22,526 nucleotides of DNA, from assembly GCA_945898025.1 (NCBI GenBank), contig CAMDGT010000001.1, positions 1 through 22,526 on the forward strand. The letters run 5' to 3'. This DNA is from Rickettsia typhi (lineage in GTDB: Bacteria > Pseudomonadota > Alphaproteobacteria > Rickettsiales > UBA1997). The position numbers were made by a program, and so were the translations under genes. The notes under the pieces are model-generated. The model saw only the letters and a program-made list of their open reading frames with translations. It ran no database searches and was not told where the DNA came from. The stretch's first letter is position 1. Each line of letters starts with the position of its first letter. Below, one piece after another: positions 1-7,913 of the stretch.

Positions 1-431
1 TTAACTATTATTTTGACCTTACGAACAAAGGAAAAAACAAATATTACAATCGTTTCCGAATTTTCGAGAAGAAGTTTAGGGAAATTATCAACTATTTTAA
101 CTATGATGAAACGGCTAGTAAAACAGCAACTAACTAACTCAATTAATAGAAACACAATTAACAAAATATTTAACAAGGTTCGCCAACATCTTTTTGCTGA
201 TAATTTAAATCTTTCAGAAAAAGAGAATGGTGAGTTTGAACTCGATGAATCTTATTTTGGAGCTACTGCAAAAGAAGATTAGCAAAATTTAATGGATTAA
301 CGAATGAAAAATTTATCTTGCACTTAAAAGAAAGTGAATTTAGATTTAACCATCAAAAACAAGGTTTGTATAAAATCTTCTTAGAAACTATCAGGAAAAA
401 TCCCCTTAACTTTTTAATTTTGAAATTATGA
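1..431 (+). pseudogene. IS1595-type transposase remnant (frameshift plus internal deletion)
   Basis: Three pieces of one transposase can be read. Frame 0 (about 54-135) gives EIINYFNYDETASKTATN and then a stop. Frame 1 (about 136-260) continues with SINRNTINKIFNKVR, the usual N-terminal helix-turn-helix region, and reaches ELDESYFG, the first catalytic stretch of ISXO2-like DDE domains. Back in frame 0, 255-431 reads FWSYCKRRLAKFNGL and then HLKESEFRFNH, the typical IS1595 C-terminus, ending at TGA 429-431. Removing one of three AACT copies at 128-139 restores the first frame. The middle of the catalytic domain is missing: the text jumps from the DESYFG motif to the FWS...KRRL motif within TTTTGG at 255-260. 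The left end may lie outside the window and no terminal inverted repeats were recognised. The family call is confident from motifs; the subgroup is unknown. Confidence 0.85.
346..374 (+). promoter_or_regulatory. Candidate sigma-70 promoter inside the transposase remnant
   Basis: TTAACC at 346-351 and TATAAA at 369-374 are separated by 17 bases. Transcription would start near 381, about 47 bases before the ATG at 428. In DNA this A+T-rich such matches arise often by chance, so this is only a candidate for the promoter of the downstream exported-protein gene. Confidence 0.3.
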
Positions 432-991
432 AAAATTTTCTTAAAATATTTAATTATTCAACAATAGTTTTTGCTGTTAGTTCTGTCCATTTATTTGCTC
501 AGAATCCAGTAAGTTCTAGTCCTTCATCAGATAAGCCAATAAATCAAAATAATCAGGCTAATTTTCAAGAAATGCATCAAAAAAGAAAAGAAAATAGAGA
601 GAAAATTCAAGGATTAAAAGATGGCGATGATAATAGAGTAATAAATCAAAATTCTCAAAATCAAGGCGGTTCTAGAGGTGGTATGGGTAGCAATACACAA
701 AATCAAGGTCATCATGATCATAGCAATCATCATGATCATAGCAAAATGGATCGTAGAGAAGATAAAAACGAGAAAAGAGGTAATGGAGAAGACATAAGAG
801 ATCATAGAGAAGAATATAGGGAAGATGCTACGGCAAGTGGCAATCAACAGCAAAATAGAAGAATTGAAAATAAACAAGCAATGCCAGAAAATCAGTCTAG
901 GAACAAAAATGAAGGCAGTTCAAGAGACTCAAGAGGAGGTAAGAAATTTAATAATCAGGCTTCACCGCAACAAGAAAGAGCGCCAAGATAA
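428..991 (+). CDS. Small exported, disordered His/Asn/Gln-rich protein of unknown function
   Basis: I do not recognise this 187-residue protein. Residues 1-24 look like a signal peptide (basic start, hydrophobic core, cleavage likely after LFA-24), so it is probably periplasmic or secreted. The rest is very polar and low in complexity, rich in Asn, Gln, Lys, Arg, Glu and Gly, with no hydrophobic core expected, so probably unstructured. Residues 95-106 carry HHDHSN followed by HHDHSK, encoded by an 18-base direct repeat (710-727 and 728-745, one mismatch); this could bind metal ions. There is no cysteine. The ATG overlaps the TGA of the dead transposase (ATGA), and no clear ribosome binding site is visible, so expression is not assured. 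The exported start and long open frame argue for a real gene. It runs towards gspF and ends about 150 bases from it. Confidence 0.6.
   Translation: MKNFLKIFNYSTIVFAVSSVHLFAQNPVSSSPSSDKPINQNNQANFQEMHQKRKENREKIQGLKDGDDNRVINQNSQNQGGSRGGMGSNTQNQGHHDHSNHHDHSKMDRREDKNEKRGNGEDIRDHREEYREDATASGNQQQNRRIENKQAMPENQSRNKNEGSSRDSRGGKKFNNQASPQQERAPR
710..745 (+). repeat. Two-copy 18-base tandem repeat coding for HHDHS
   Basis: CATCATGATCATAGCAAT at 710-727 is followed by the same unit with one change at 728-745. It stays in frame in the exported-protein gene and doubles its His/Asp motif. Confidence 0.85.
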
Positions 992-1003
992 TTATTAAAG
1001 TAA

Positions 1004-1112
1004 TTTTCAGTGGCTTTTTCCTGTAGGCTAGAGCCCCCCACAAGGTAGATCCTCAAGGTAGATCCTCAAGGTAGATCCCCAAGGTAGATCCCCAAGGTAG
1101 AGTCACTGAAAA
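1004..1112. repeat. 13-base tandem repeat (about 5 copies) flanked by a 12-base inverted repeat
   Basis: Units of AAGGTAGATCCTC or AAGGTAGATCCCC occupy 1042-1054, 1055-1067, 1068-1080 and 1081-1093, with a diverged fifth copy at 1094-1106. They are far richer in G+C than the surroundings. TTTTCAGTGGCT at 1004-1015 and AGTCACTGAAAA at 1101-1112 are inverted repeats with one mismatch. The block lies between two convergent genes and has no plausible reading frame of its own. It could act as a bidirectional terminator, be a small mobile element that gained a tandem array, or be a neutral variable-number repeat. The repeat is seen directly; the role is open. Confidence 0.85.
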
Positions 1113-1141
1113 AGTTAATTCTAAAAGCAATAAATTAAAAT

Positions 1142-2341
1142 TTACATATTTTTTGAGAATGAACCATAAATTGGCCCAAACACTGCAATAGCTATCCATA
1201 ATATTAGTCCGCCCATTACAAAAGTTAGGGTTGGTTGCATTAATCCAATTAACTGATCGATTGAATCATTTATTTCTCTGTCGTAAAAAAACTTAATATT
1301 TTTAAGCGAGCTTTCCATATTTCCAGATTCTTCACCAATCTTAAACATTCTTATAACAAGACTCGGGAAGTATCCCGAGCTTGCAATTCCAACCGCTAGT
1401 GGTTGACCGTCAGAAATTTGTTGTTTGATAATATTGATACTTCTTTTAATGGCGGTATTTTTAACCACGTTACTTGCTAAATCAAGACATTCAATTACTC
1501 CTAGACCGCTTTGAAATGTTATGCTGAAAAATTGGCAAAAACGGGCAGCATCAATTTTGTTTATTACTTTGCCAATTACAGGAATTTTAAGTTTTAAATA
1601 ATCTATTTTTACAGCCAATTCTTGATTTTTTGCCAACATTTTAATTATTAAATTTAAAATAATGGGAGTTAAAATTATCGTAAACCAATATTTTTTCATG
1701 AATCCCGAAAATGCAACCAGTGCAATTGTGGCGAAAGGAAGGCTAATTTGTTGAGAGGTTAGAAATTCAGTGATTTTTGGCACTACTACTGTTGTCATGA
1801 CTCCAATTACTGAAAACATTAATAATACTCCAAATAGTGGACCAAAAGTTGCTTTTTTGATTTTTCTTTTCATTTCCATGTTCCATTTTAAATCATCCAT
1901 AATGCTTGAGAAAGCATCGGCAAGGCGCCCTGTTTTTTCCGCGGTACCAATTAAACCGATATAAACCTTACCGAATACATCTGGATGCTTTGCTAAGCTT
2001 TCTGATAATAAATTACCATTTCTAATCGAATCATGTATTTCATGCATTAAATTTTTAATTTTAGGGGTTTCTGCGGTGTCTCTTAAGTCGCAAATGGAAT
2101 CAACAATTGATATTCCGGCCCTATCCATTTGCTCTAGATGTAAAAAAATAGTAATGAGGTCTTTACTTTTTACTTTATTGAAAAAGCTACCAATTGAGTT
2201 ATTGGATTCTACTTTAAAAGAAATGAGTTCAAGACCTTTATTTTTTAGATTTGTAGTTAAGTCAGATGGATTCTCTGCTACAATTTTGCCATTAACATAT
2301 TTGCCTTCTAAATTAATGGCTTTATAGCGATATTGATTCAT
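1142..2341 (-). CDS. gspF: Type II secretion/type IV pilus inner-membrane platform protein GspF/PilC family
   Basis: This 399-residue protein has the usual family length. It starts with the typical MNQYRYKAIN segment and a short cytoplasmic domain. Two T2SSF domains follow (about residues 65-190 and 265-390), each a helical bundle ending in membrane segments (around 165-190, 215-235 and 368-390). The repeated motif is visible as the GNLLSESLAKHP and GQPLAVGIASSGYFP regions, followed by IGTAEKTGRL and IGEESGNMESSL. In the family it forms the inner-membrane platform that couples the assembly ATPase to pseudopilin or pilin assembly. The ATPase and pseudopilins are not in the window; a secretin lies far away at 19249-20979. 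It is downstream of def on the same strand, across a 98-base gap holding a strong palindrome, so it may be transcribed separately. Confidence 0.93.
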   Translation of the reverse strand: MNQYRYKAINLEGKYVNGKIVAENPSDLTTNLKNKGLELISFKVESNNSIGSFFNKVKSKDLITIFLHLEQMDRAGISIVDSICDLRDTAETPKIKNLMHEIHDSIRNGNLLSESLAKHPDVFGKVYIGLIGTAEKTGRLADAFSSIMDDLKWNMEMKRKIKKATFGPLFGVLLMFSVIGVMTTVVVPKITEFLTSQQISLPFATIALVAFSGFMKKYWFTIILTPIILNLIIKMLAKNQELAVKIDYLKLKIPVIGKVINKIDAARFCQFFSITFQSGLGVIECLDLASNVVKNTAIKRSINIIKQQISDGQPLAVGIASSGYFPSLVIRMFKIGEESGNMESSLKNIKFFYDREINDSIDQLIGLMQPTLTFVMGGLILWIAIAVFGPIYGSFSKNM

Positions 2342-2369
2342 TTTGTTAGTCTAATTAAGAATTTTAAGC

Positions 2370-2406
2370 AATTTAACATAACAATAATTTATTGATATGT
2401 TAAATT
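2370..2406. repeat. 37-base near-perfect A+T palindrome between def and gspF
   Basis: The left arm is 2370-2387 and the right arm 2389-2406, with one central base (2388). The 18-base arms pair with a single mismatch; the outer 11 bases (AATTTAACATA / TATGTTAAATT) are perfect. It lies 29 bases upstream of the gspF start in transcription order. It may be an operator for a dimeric regulator or a transcript hairpin. There is no T-run typical of a terminator. Confidence 0.7.
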
Positions 2407-2411
2407 TATGA

Positions 2412-2444
2412 AATAACGATATTGCAACTTGTAATGTTGTTATT
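2412..2444 (-). terminator. Possible hairpin at the def stop codon
   Basis: An imperfect inverted repeat (AATAAC...GTTATT outer arms, three mismatches in 16) overlaps the stop codon of def. On the minus strand it is followed by a short TTTCAT run. It could end the purN-def transcript, but the stem is A+T-rich and weak. Confidence 0.3.
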
Positions 2445-2991
2445 TTTTGTATTTTCTCATTTTATTGAGAATTATATCTCTTTTAACTTTAGAAATATGA
2501 TCAACAAATGTAATACCATTTAGGTGATCTATTTCGTGCTGAAGGCAAGTTGATGCCACTCCTTCAAAATGCTCGATCCTTTCTTTGCCAAAATAATCAA
2601 GAAACTTTATGGTTACTGATTTTGGTCTCGTTACTTCTGCTCTTGCTTCAGGGAATGATAAACAGCCTTCATTAAATGATTTCTGTTCACTGTCTTTTTC
2701 AATGATTTCTGGGTTTATAAAATATTGAGGATTGCTGTTCCTGATATTATTTTGACAATTATGATCGTGATGATGGTGGTGATGATGCTCTATTTCGTAG
2801 TCGAGATCCATTACTAAGGCTCTTTTTAATACCCCAACCTGCACTGCCGCTAAGCCAACTCCATTTTCATAATACATTGTTTCTATCATGTCATCTAAAA
2901 AATTGCGAAATTCATCGTCGATTTTAGTGACATCTTGTGAAATTTGTTTTAATAAAGAATTGGGAGCGGTAATAAGTTTTAGAATTGTCAT
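2440..2991 (-). CDS. def: Peptide deformylase with a poly-histidine insert
   Basis: This enzyme removes the formyl group from the N-terminal methionine of new proteins. All three family motifs are present: GVGLAAVQVG (residues 44-53, with Gln51), EGCLSFP (108-114, metal ligand Cys110) and QHEIDHLNG (151-159, ligands His152 and His156, catalytic Glu153). The length, 183 residues, is normal. Unusual is a run of seven histidines plus DH at residues 69-77, followed by an Asn-rich stretch to about 89, inserted after MDLDYEIE where other deformylases have a short loop. The run uses mixed CAT and CAC codons, and reading continues correctly on both sides, so it is not a frameshift product. It starts 5 bases after the purN stop, so the two are probably cotranscribed. 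Confidence 0.96.
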   Translation of the reverse strand: MTILKLITAPNSLLKQISQDVTKIDDEFRNFLDDMIETMYYENGVGLAAVQVGVLKRALVMDLDYEIEHHHHHHHDHNCQNNIRNSNPQYFINPEIIEKDSEQKSFNEGCLSFPEARAEVTRPKSVTIKFLDYFGKERIEHFEGVASTCLQHEIDHLNGITFVDHISKVKRDIILNKMRKYKK

Positions 2992-2996
2992 TTTAG

Positions 2997-3590
2997 TTAA
3001 AAATTACTATTAATTATATTTTCTGCAACAATTTTTAAGGTTTCTGTATAAATTAAATGTTCTTGGGTTAAGATTCTTTTTGCTAAAGATTCTTCGGTGT
3101 CTATGTTTAATATGGCGACTTCAGATTGTTTAATAATTAAGCCAGAGTCAACCTCTGAATTTACAAAATGAGTGGTGCATCCGGTTTTTTTTGCCTTTGC
3201 AAGCAGGGCATCTCTAACCGCATGAGTGCCTTTGAATTTTGGTAGCAAGGAAGGGTGAATATTGATGATTCGTTTTTCCCACTTTTCAACAAACCACGGA
3301 GATAAAATTCTCATGAAGCCAGCAAGGCAAATTAGTTGGATATTGTTTTTAACTAATTCTTGGTGAATTTCTTGTTCAAAATCTAGGCGATTCTTAAATA
3401 TTTCGTGAGAAATAATTTTTGTTTTAATGGATTGACTTTCTGCAAAATGTAGACCTATAGCATTTTTGTTGGCAATTACTAGACTAATTTCAGCGGGGAA
3501 GTTTTTTTCTTCTTTGCAGGCATTAATTAGTGCTTTCATATTACTACCTCGACCAGAAATAAAAATTGCAGTTCTAATTTTTTCTGTCAT
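2997..3590 (-). CDS. purN: Phosphoribosylglycinamide formyltransferase (GAR transformylase)
   Basis: It transfers a formyl group from 10-formyl-tetrahydrofolate to GAR, the third step of purine synthesis. The N-terminal phosphate-binding segment ISGRGSNMKAL (11-21) is present. The catalytic triad is visible: Asn110 and His112 in INIHPSLLP, and Asp148 in VDSG. The loop KFKGTHAVRDAL is also typical. The length, 197 residues, suits the family (about 190-215). It is first in a minus-strand unit with def and shares a divergent spacer with dsbD. Together with prs and the purL half it shows that this lineage retains purine synthesis genes, which Rickettsia itself lacks. Confidence 0.96.
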   Translation of the reverse strand: MTEKIRTAIFISGRGSNMKALINACKEEKNFPAEISLVIANKNAIGLHFAESQSIKTKIISHEIFKNRLDFEQEIHQELVKNNIQLICLAGFMRILSPWFVEKWEKRIINIHPSLLPKFKGTHAVRDALLAKAKKTGCTTHFVNSEVDSGLIIKQSEVAILNIDTEESLAKRILTQEHLIYTETLKIVAENIINSNF

Positions 3591-3680
3591 TGATATTGGG
3601 TTTAATTATTTAGAATATTTAATTTAAAATTCAGAAAATAATAAATTTTTGATTACTCAATGAAATGTGCATCAAATTAT

Positions 3681-3710
3681 TTGCCTTAAAATTAATTGCC
3701 CTAAAATTAG
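3681..3710. repeat. Two-copy 15-base tandem repeat in the purN-dsbD spacer
   Basis: TTGCCTTAAAATTAA at 3681-3695 is followed by TTGCCCTAAAATTAG at 3696-3710, with two differences. It lies in the divergent spacer 3591-3863. Direct repeats at this helical spacing (1.5 turns) could be regulator half-sites, or simply a short duplication. Confidence 0.5.
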
Positions 3711-3796
3711 TTGTATTTTGTTAAATAATCAAGAGTTATTAAACTAATAATTGAATATTTGTTAGTGAAATAATAAATAAGTTTAGACAAGTTTTG

Positions 3797-3825
3797 TTGA
3801 CTTTTTAGTCTCTGAATTTTATGAT
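3797..3825 (+). promoter_or_regulatory. Sigma-70 promoter for dsbD-mnmG
   Basis: TTGACT (3797-3802) and TATGAT (3820-3825) are separated by exactly 17 bases, five of six consensus matches in each box. Transcription would begin near 3832, giving a leader of about 32 bases before the dsbD ATG at 3864. This is the best promoter I can see in the window. Confidence 0.65.
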
Positions 3826-3863
3826 TAATATTCATTTTAAATGTTATATTATAAAATATTCTT

Positions 3864-5846
3864 ATGAATCGTCATCATTTCTTAGTTTTAATATTCTTAA
3901 TATTATTCCCTAATTTAGTTCTAGCAAAGGTTAGCGAATGGTATAAAAATACTAAAATTCCTGCTGAAACCCGCTTACTAATTACTAAATTAGAAAATAT
4001 CGACAATCAAAAAAATAATAAAATTATAGTTGCGGTTGAATTTAAAATTAATGATGGATGGAAAGTTTATGCAAATGATGCTTCAGGCATGGGAATGCCT
4101 CCATCGCCTAATTTTAAAGGCACTTTAAATTATTTAAATCATAAAATATTATGGCCTAAAGCGGAAGAGGTTGCTGAAAAAATAGGGGCGGATATAATTA
4201 AATATTCTGTTTACCATCAAAAAATCATTATTCCAATCGAGGTTGAGTTATCAAAAATCGAAAATAATCATTTAATAAATTTACATCTTGATTACGGAAT
4301 TTGCCGAGATATCTGTATTCCCGCTAGTGCTGATTTTACAATTAATGTTGAAGATTTTAAAGATGAAAATTCTTTAAAAGAAATTAATAAGTTTTTTCCA
4401 ATTTTGCAATTGCAGGCAGGGCTAAAAGCAAAGAAAAATAATGTTGAAACCAAGATTGTTGATAATTTCATAAATGTCGAGAAATCAAGCTCTGAGGGTG
4501 ATAAAAATAATTTTTCTGCGGTAGAAAATCAATCAAATAGCTTAGAAAAAATAGAAGAGAAAAATATTGAACCGCTAAAAAATAAGAAAAGCAGTAATAA
4601 ATTATTATTTTTGATGATACTTGTTGCGATGTTTGGAGGGTTGATTTTGAACATAATGCCATGTGTTTTGCCGGTATTATCTCTCAAGATAATTTCATTA
4701 ATTAAACATGGACAATCAAGTAAAGCAGAAATTCGCTATAATTTTTTTGCGATTACATTAGGCATCCTAACTTCTTTTATTTGTTTTGCGATAATTGCTA
4801 TTATCATCAAGCTAAGTGGCAATTACCTTGGTTGGGGTTTGCAATTTCAAAATAAATATTTTCTAATGTTTGTTATTACGCTCCTAGTTTTGTTTATTGG
4901 CAGTCTATTAGAATGGTTAATTATAAGCTTCGAGAATCTATCAGTTAATTTATTGCACCAAAAAATTAACCGTCAAAAAAATATATTTATTGCTAATTTC
5001 TTATCAGGAGTCTTGGCCGTATTATTGGCGACACCTTGTTCTGCACCAATATTAGGTTCAGCACTTTCATTTGCAATCACTCAAAATTATTTTATTCTTG
5101 CAATTATAACAATTGCAATTGGTATAGGTTTTGCGATGCCTTATTTGCTAGTAATGTTGGCACCAAAATTAATTAGTTTTTTGCCAAAACCCGGTGCTTG
5201 GATGAAGCAAGTTAAGAATATGATGATAAGCTTGTTGGCTATAGCGATAATATGGCTTGCTTATATTCTTGCTACTTCAATAGGGTATTTAGCGGTTCTA
5301 GCTATGTTATTTTTTAACCTAATTTTATTATTATTAATAAAAAACCGCGACAATATTTCAAAAATATTAAATTTTATTTTGATTAATATTGTGATTGTTG
5401 GATTATTGTCGGTTGTCTATTTTAATAATCATGGCCCTTCAAAAATTGACAAATCAAATAATAGCGATATTTGGCAAGAGTTCAATGAGGAGGATATAGA
5501 AAAACATGTTATGCAGGGCAGAGTTGTGTTAATTGATATTACTGCTGATTGGTGTATTACTTGTAAAATCAATAAAATGATAATTCTAGAAAATAAAGAA
5601 ATTATCAAGTTAATCAATCAAAAAAAGATTATTACAATGCGAGGCGATATAACGATTAGCAACCCTAAAATTATGTCTTTTCTTGCTAAACATAAAAGAT
5701 TCGCAATTCCTTTTAATATAGTTTATGGTCCAAATGCTAAAGAGGGGTTAATTTTATCTGAAATTCTTAGTAAAGATCGTTTGGTTGAGTTGATTATCAA
5801 AGCAGATAATCAAGATTCTGCAAATCTAACACAAGATAATAAATAA
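3864..5846 (+). CDS. dsbD: Thiol:disulfide interchange protein DsbD/ScsB family
   Basis: It carries electrons from cytoplasmic thioredoxin across the inner membrane to periplasmic thiol proteins. A signal peptide covers residues 1-21. The periplasmic N-domain (about 22-180) ends in a Cys147-Cys151 pair in the [11 protein letters not shown] segment, more like the ScsB-type domain than the E. coli one. A polar linker (190-245) leads to a membrane domain of about eight segments (247-520) with one redox cysteine in each half: Cys267 in [11 protein letters not shown] and Cys392 in [10 protein letters not shown]. The C-terminal thioredoxin-like domain (about 535-645) carries Cys564-Cys567 in TADWCITCK. 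All six expected cysteines are present and the length (660) is normal. mnmG follows after one base. A plausible client is cytochrome c maturation (cycM downstream). The ScsB-versus-DsbD subfamily choice is uncertain. Confidence 0.94.
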   Translation: MNRHHFLVLIFLILFPNLVLAKVSEWYKNTKIPAETRLLITKLENIDNQKNNKIIVAVEFKINDGWKVYANDASGMGMPPSPNFKGTLNYLNHKILWPKAEEVAEKIGADIIKYSVYHQKIIIPIEVELSKIENNHLINLHLDYGICRDICIPASADFTINVEDFKDENSLKEINKFFPILQLQAGLKAKKNNVETKIVDNFINVEKSSSEGDKNNFSAVENQSNSLEKIEEKNIEPLKNKKSSNKLLFLMILVAMFGGLILNIMPCVLPVLSLKIISLIKHGQSSKAEIRYNFFAITLGILTSFICFAIIAIIIKLSGNYLGWGLQFQNKYFLMFVITLLVLFIGSLLEWLIISFENLSVNLLHQKINRQKNIFIANFLSGVLAVLLATPCSAPILGSALSFAITQNYFILAIITIAIGIGFAMPYLLVMLAPKLISFLPKPGAWMKQVKNMMISLLAIAIIWLAYILATSIGYLAVLAMLFFNLILLLLIKNRDNISKILNFILINIVIVGLLSVVYFNNHGPSKIDKSNNSDIWQEFNEEDIEKHVMQGRVVLIDITADWCITCKINKMIILENKEIIKLINQKKIITMRGDITISNPKIMSFLAKHKRFAIPFNIVYGPNAKEGLILSEILSKDRLVELIIKADNQDSANLTQDNK

Positions 5847-5847
5847 A

Positions 5848-7827
5848 ATGAGTTCATCTAGTAATATTTACAATATCATAATAGGCGCTGGTCATGCAGG
5901 AGTTGAAGCGGCAACCGCGTCAGCAAGAATGAAAATTCCAACTCTCTTAATTACTAAAAGTAAAGAAAATCTTGGTGAAATGTCTTGTAATCCTGCTATT
6001 GGCGGAGTTGCAAAGGGAACAATTGTTAGAGAAATTGATGCTCTTGACGGCATAATGGGTAAAGCAATTGATATGTCGGGAATTCATTTTCGTATTTTAA
6101 ATAGCTCTAAGGGCCCTGCCGTTCATTCTCCAAGAGCACAAGCAGATAGAAAGCTTTATAAAAAGGCAATAAATCAACTACTGGAAAATTACCAAAATTT
6201 ATCAATTATTTTTGGTGAAGTTTGCGATATTGAAATTATTGATTCAAAAGTAGAATCGGTAATAGTAAAAATTGATAAATCAACAATTAATGACAATAAA
6301 TTATTTTCATCATTTTATCAAATAGATAACGATAATTCTTCGCATGGTTTTCAACATTTTAAAATTCCTTGTTATGGTGTGGCAATTACAGCGGGAACAT
6401 TTTTGAGGGGAATGATTCATTCTGGCGATAAAAAAACTCCAGCAGGAAGAATAAACGAAGAACCAACATTGCAATTAGCAAAAACTCTTGAAAATTGTAA
6501 TTTTAAAATTGGTAGATTAAAGACTGGAACTCCGCCTCGCATTTTCAAAGAGTCAATCAATTTTTCTAAAATCGAGCCTCAGCATGGGGATAATCCTTGT
6601 ATACCTTTTTCCTATCTTAATAAACGAATCGAAGTAAACCAAACTTGTTGCTATATAACTTATACCAATCAAAAAACTCATCAAATTATAAAAGATAATC
6701 TTTCTAAATCTGCAATGTATGGCGGTCATATTAGTGGTCTTGGACCTCGTTATTGTCCTTCAATTGAAGATAAAATTAATCGTTTTTACGATAAGGAGAG
6801 GCATCAAATTTTCCTAGAGCCAGAGGGCTTAGATAGTGATTTAATTTATCCTAACGGTATCTCAACTTCATTGCCATTAGAGGTGCAAGAAGAATTTATT
6901 AAATCAATAGAAGGGCTTGAAAATGCAGTAATTGCACAAGCTGGTTATGCAATTGAATATGATTTTATCGATCCTAGAGAGCTATTGCCAACCCTTGAAA
7001 CTAAAAAAGTAAAGAATTTATTTTTAGCTGGTCAAATTAATGGCACCACAGGCTACGAAGAGGCTGGAGGTCAAGGAATTATTGCTGGCATTAACCTTGC
7101 TTTAAAAGCGAAAATTATGCAAACTCAATCAGTTGCACAGCAAGAATTTATTCTTGATAGATCTTCTTCTTATATTGGGGTGATGATTGACGATCTTACA
7201 ACTCTTGGAGTTAACGAACCATACAGAATGCTAACTTCTAGGGCTGAATATCGACTTCTAATCAGGGCAGATAATGCCGATCAAAGGCTTACAGAGCTTG
7301 GAATCTCAATAGGTTCCGTTGATAAAGAAAGAGCAGAAATATTTTTAGAAAAAAAACAAAAATTAATTAACGAAACCAATAAAATGGATAATCTAAAAAT
7401 ATCTCCTAGCAAGTTAGAAAAACACAGCATTCATATTAAGCAAGATGGAGTAATTAGAAGTGCTGGTGATTTACTTTCTTTTCCACATATTAACTTTGAA
7501 ATGATTGCACCAATATGGCAAGAAGAGCTTACAGCAATTGAGCCAGAAATAAAAAAACAATTAGCGATAGATTTTCTCTATAAAAATTATATTAAAAGAC
7601 AAGCGGAAGATTTGGTAATATTTAAAAGAGACGAAGCGATGAAGATACCCTTAGAAATTGATTATTATCAAATTCAGAGTCTTTCCAATGAGGTTAGAGA
7701 AAAACTTACAAAATCAAAGCCCCATACTATTGGCTCCGCCTTGAGAATGGAGGGGGTAACGCCTGCATCGATGATGGCAGTAATGGTTTATATTAAAAAT
7801 CATTACAGAAATTATTTACAATTCTAA
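5848..7827 (+). CDS. mnmG: tRNA uridine 5-carboxymethylaminomethyl modification enzyme MnmG (GidA)
   Basis: With MnmE it modifies the wobble uridine of several tRNAs, using FAD, methylene-folate and NADH. The FAD-binding segment [11 protein letters not shown] is near residues 12-22. The family blocks [46 protein letters not shown], and [16 protein letters not shown] are all present, and the C-terminal helical domain ends in the expected [12 protein letters not shown] segment. The length, 659 residues, is slightly above the usual 620-630, mostly from a longer loop around residues 125-165. The ATG lies one base after the dsbD stop, so translation is probably coupled. Unlike in many bacteria, mnmE, rsmG and parAB are not adjacent. 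Confidence 0.97.
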   Translation: MSSSSNIYNIIIGAGHAGVEAATASARMKIPTLLITKSKENLGEMSCNPAIGGVAKGTIVREIDALDGIMGKAIDMSGIHFRILNSSKGPAVHSPRAQADRKLYKKAINQLLENYQNLSIIFGEVCDIEIIDSKVESVIVKIDKSTINDNKLFSSFYQIDNDNSSHGFQHFKIPCYGVAITAGTFLRGMIHSGDKKTPAGRINEEPTLQLAKTLENCNFKIGRLKTGTPPRIFKESINFSKIEPQHGDNPCIPFSYLNKRIEVNQTCCYITYTNQKTHQIIKDNLSKSAMYGGHISGLGPRYCPSIEDKINRFYDKERHQIFLEPEGLDSDLIYPNGISTSLPLEVQEEFIKSIEGLENAVIAQAGYAIEYDFIDPRELLPTLETKKVKNLFLAGQINGTTGYEEAGGQGIIAGINLALKAKIMQTQSVAQQEFILDRSSSYIGVMIDDLTTLGVNEPYRMLTSRAEYRLLIRADNADQRLTELGISIGSVDKERAEIFLEKKQKLINETNKMDNLKISPSKLEKHSIHIKQDGVIRSAGDLLSFPHINFEMIAPIWQEELTAIEPEIKKQLAIDFLYKNYIKRQAEDLVIFKRDEAMKIPLEIDYYQIQSLSNEVREKLTKSKPHTIGSALRMEGVTPASMMAVMVYIKNHYRNYLQF

Positions 7828-7830
7828 ATA

Positions 7831-7856
7831 AATAATAAATTTTTCAATTTATTATT
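7831..7856 (+). terminator. A+T hairpin after mnmG
   Basis: Perfect 11-base arms (AATAATAAATT at 7831-7841, AATTTATTATT at 7846-7856) with a four-base loop begin three bases after the mnmG stop. There is no following T-run on the plus strand, so it is either a weak terminator or a 3'-end stabilising hairpin. Confidence 0.4.
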
Positions 7857-7913
7857 AAAAAATATTATCTTATATTGCTGTTAGTTAATCAAAATTGAAT
7901 TTATAAATATAAA

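Noticed and set aside
121..140. Programmed frameshift in the transposase
   Set aside because: IS1595-type transposases are read from one frame, the site is an AACT repeat rather than a slippery A-run, and the gene also has a large internal deletion, so it is mutational.
614..877. Minus-strand open frame of 87 codons inside the exported-protein gene
   Set aside because: It is antisense to the low-complexity coding sequence, has no ribosome binding site and only reflects the absence of stops in the repeat-rich DNA.
1042..1106. Possible CRISPR-like array
   Set aside because: The units are contiguous 13-base copies with no spacers between them and no cas genes nearby; it is a plain tandem repeat.
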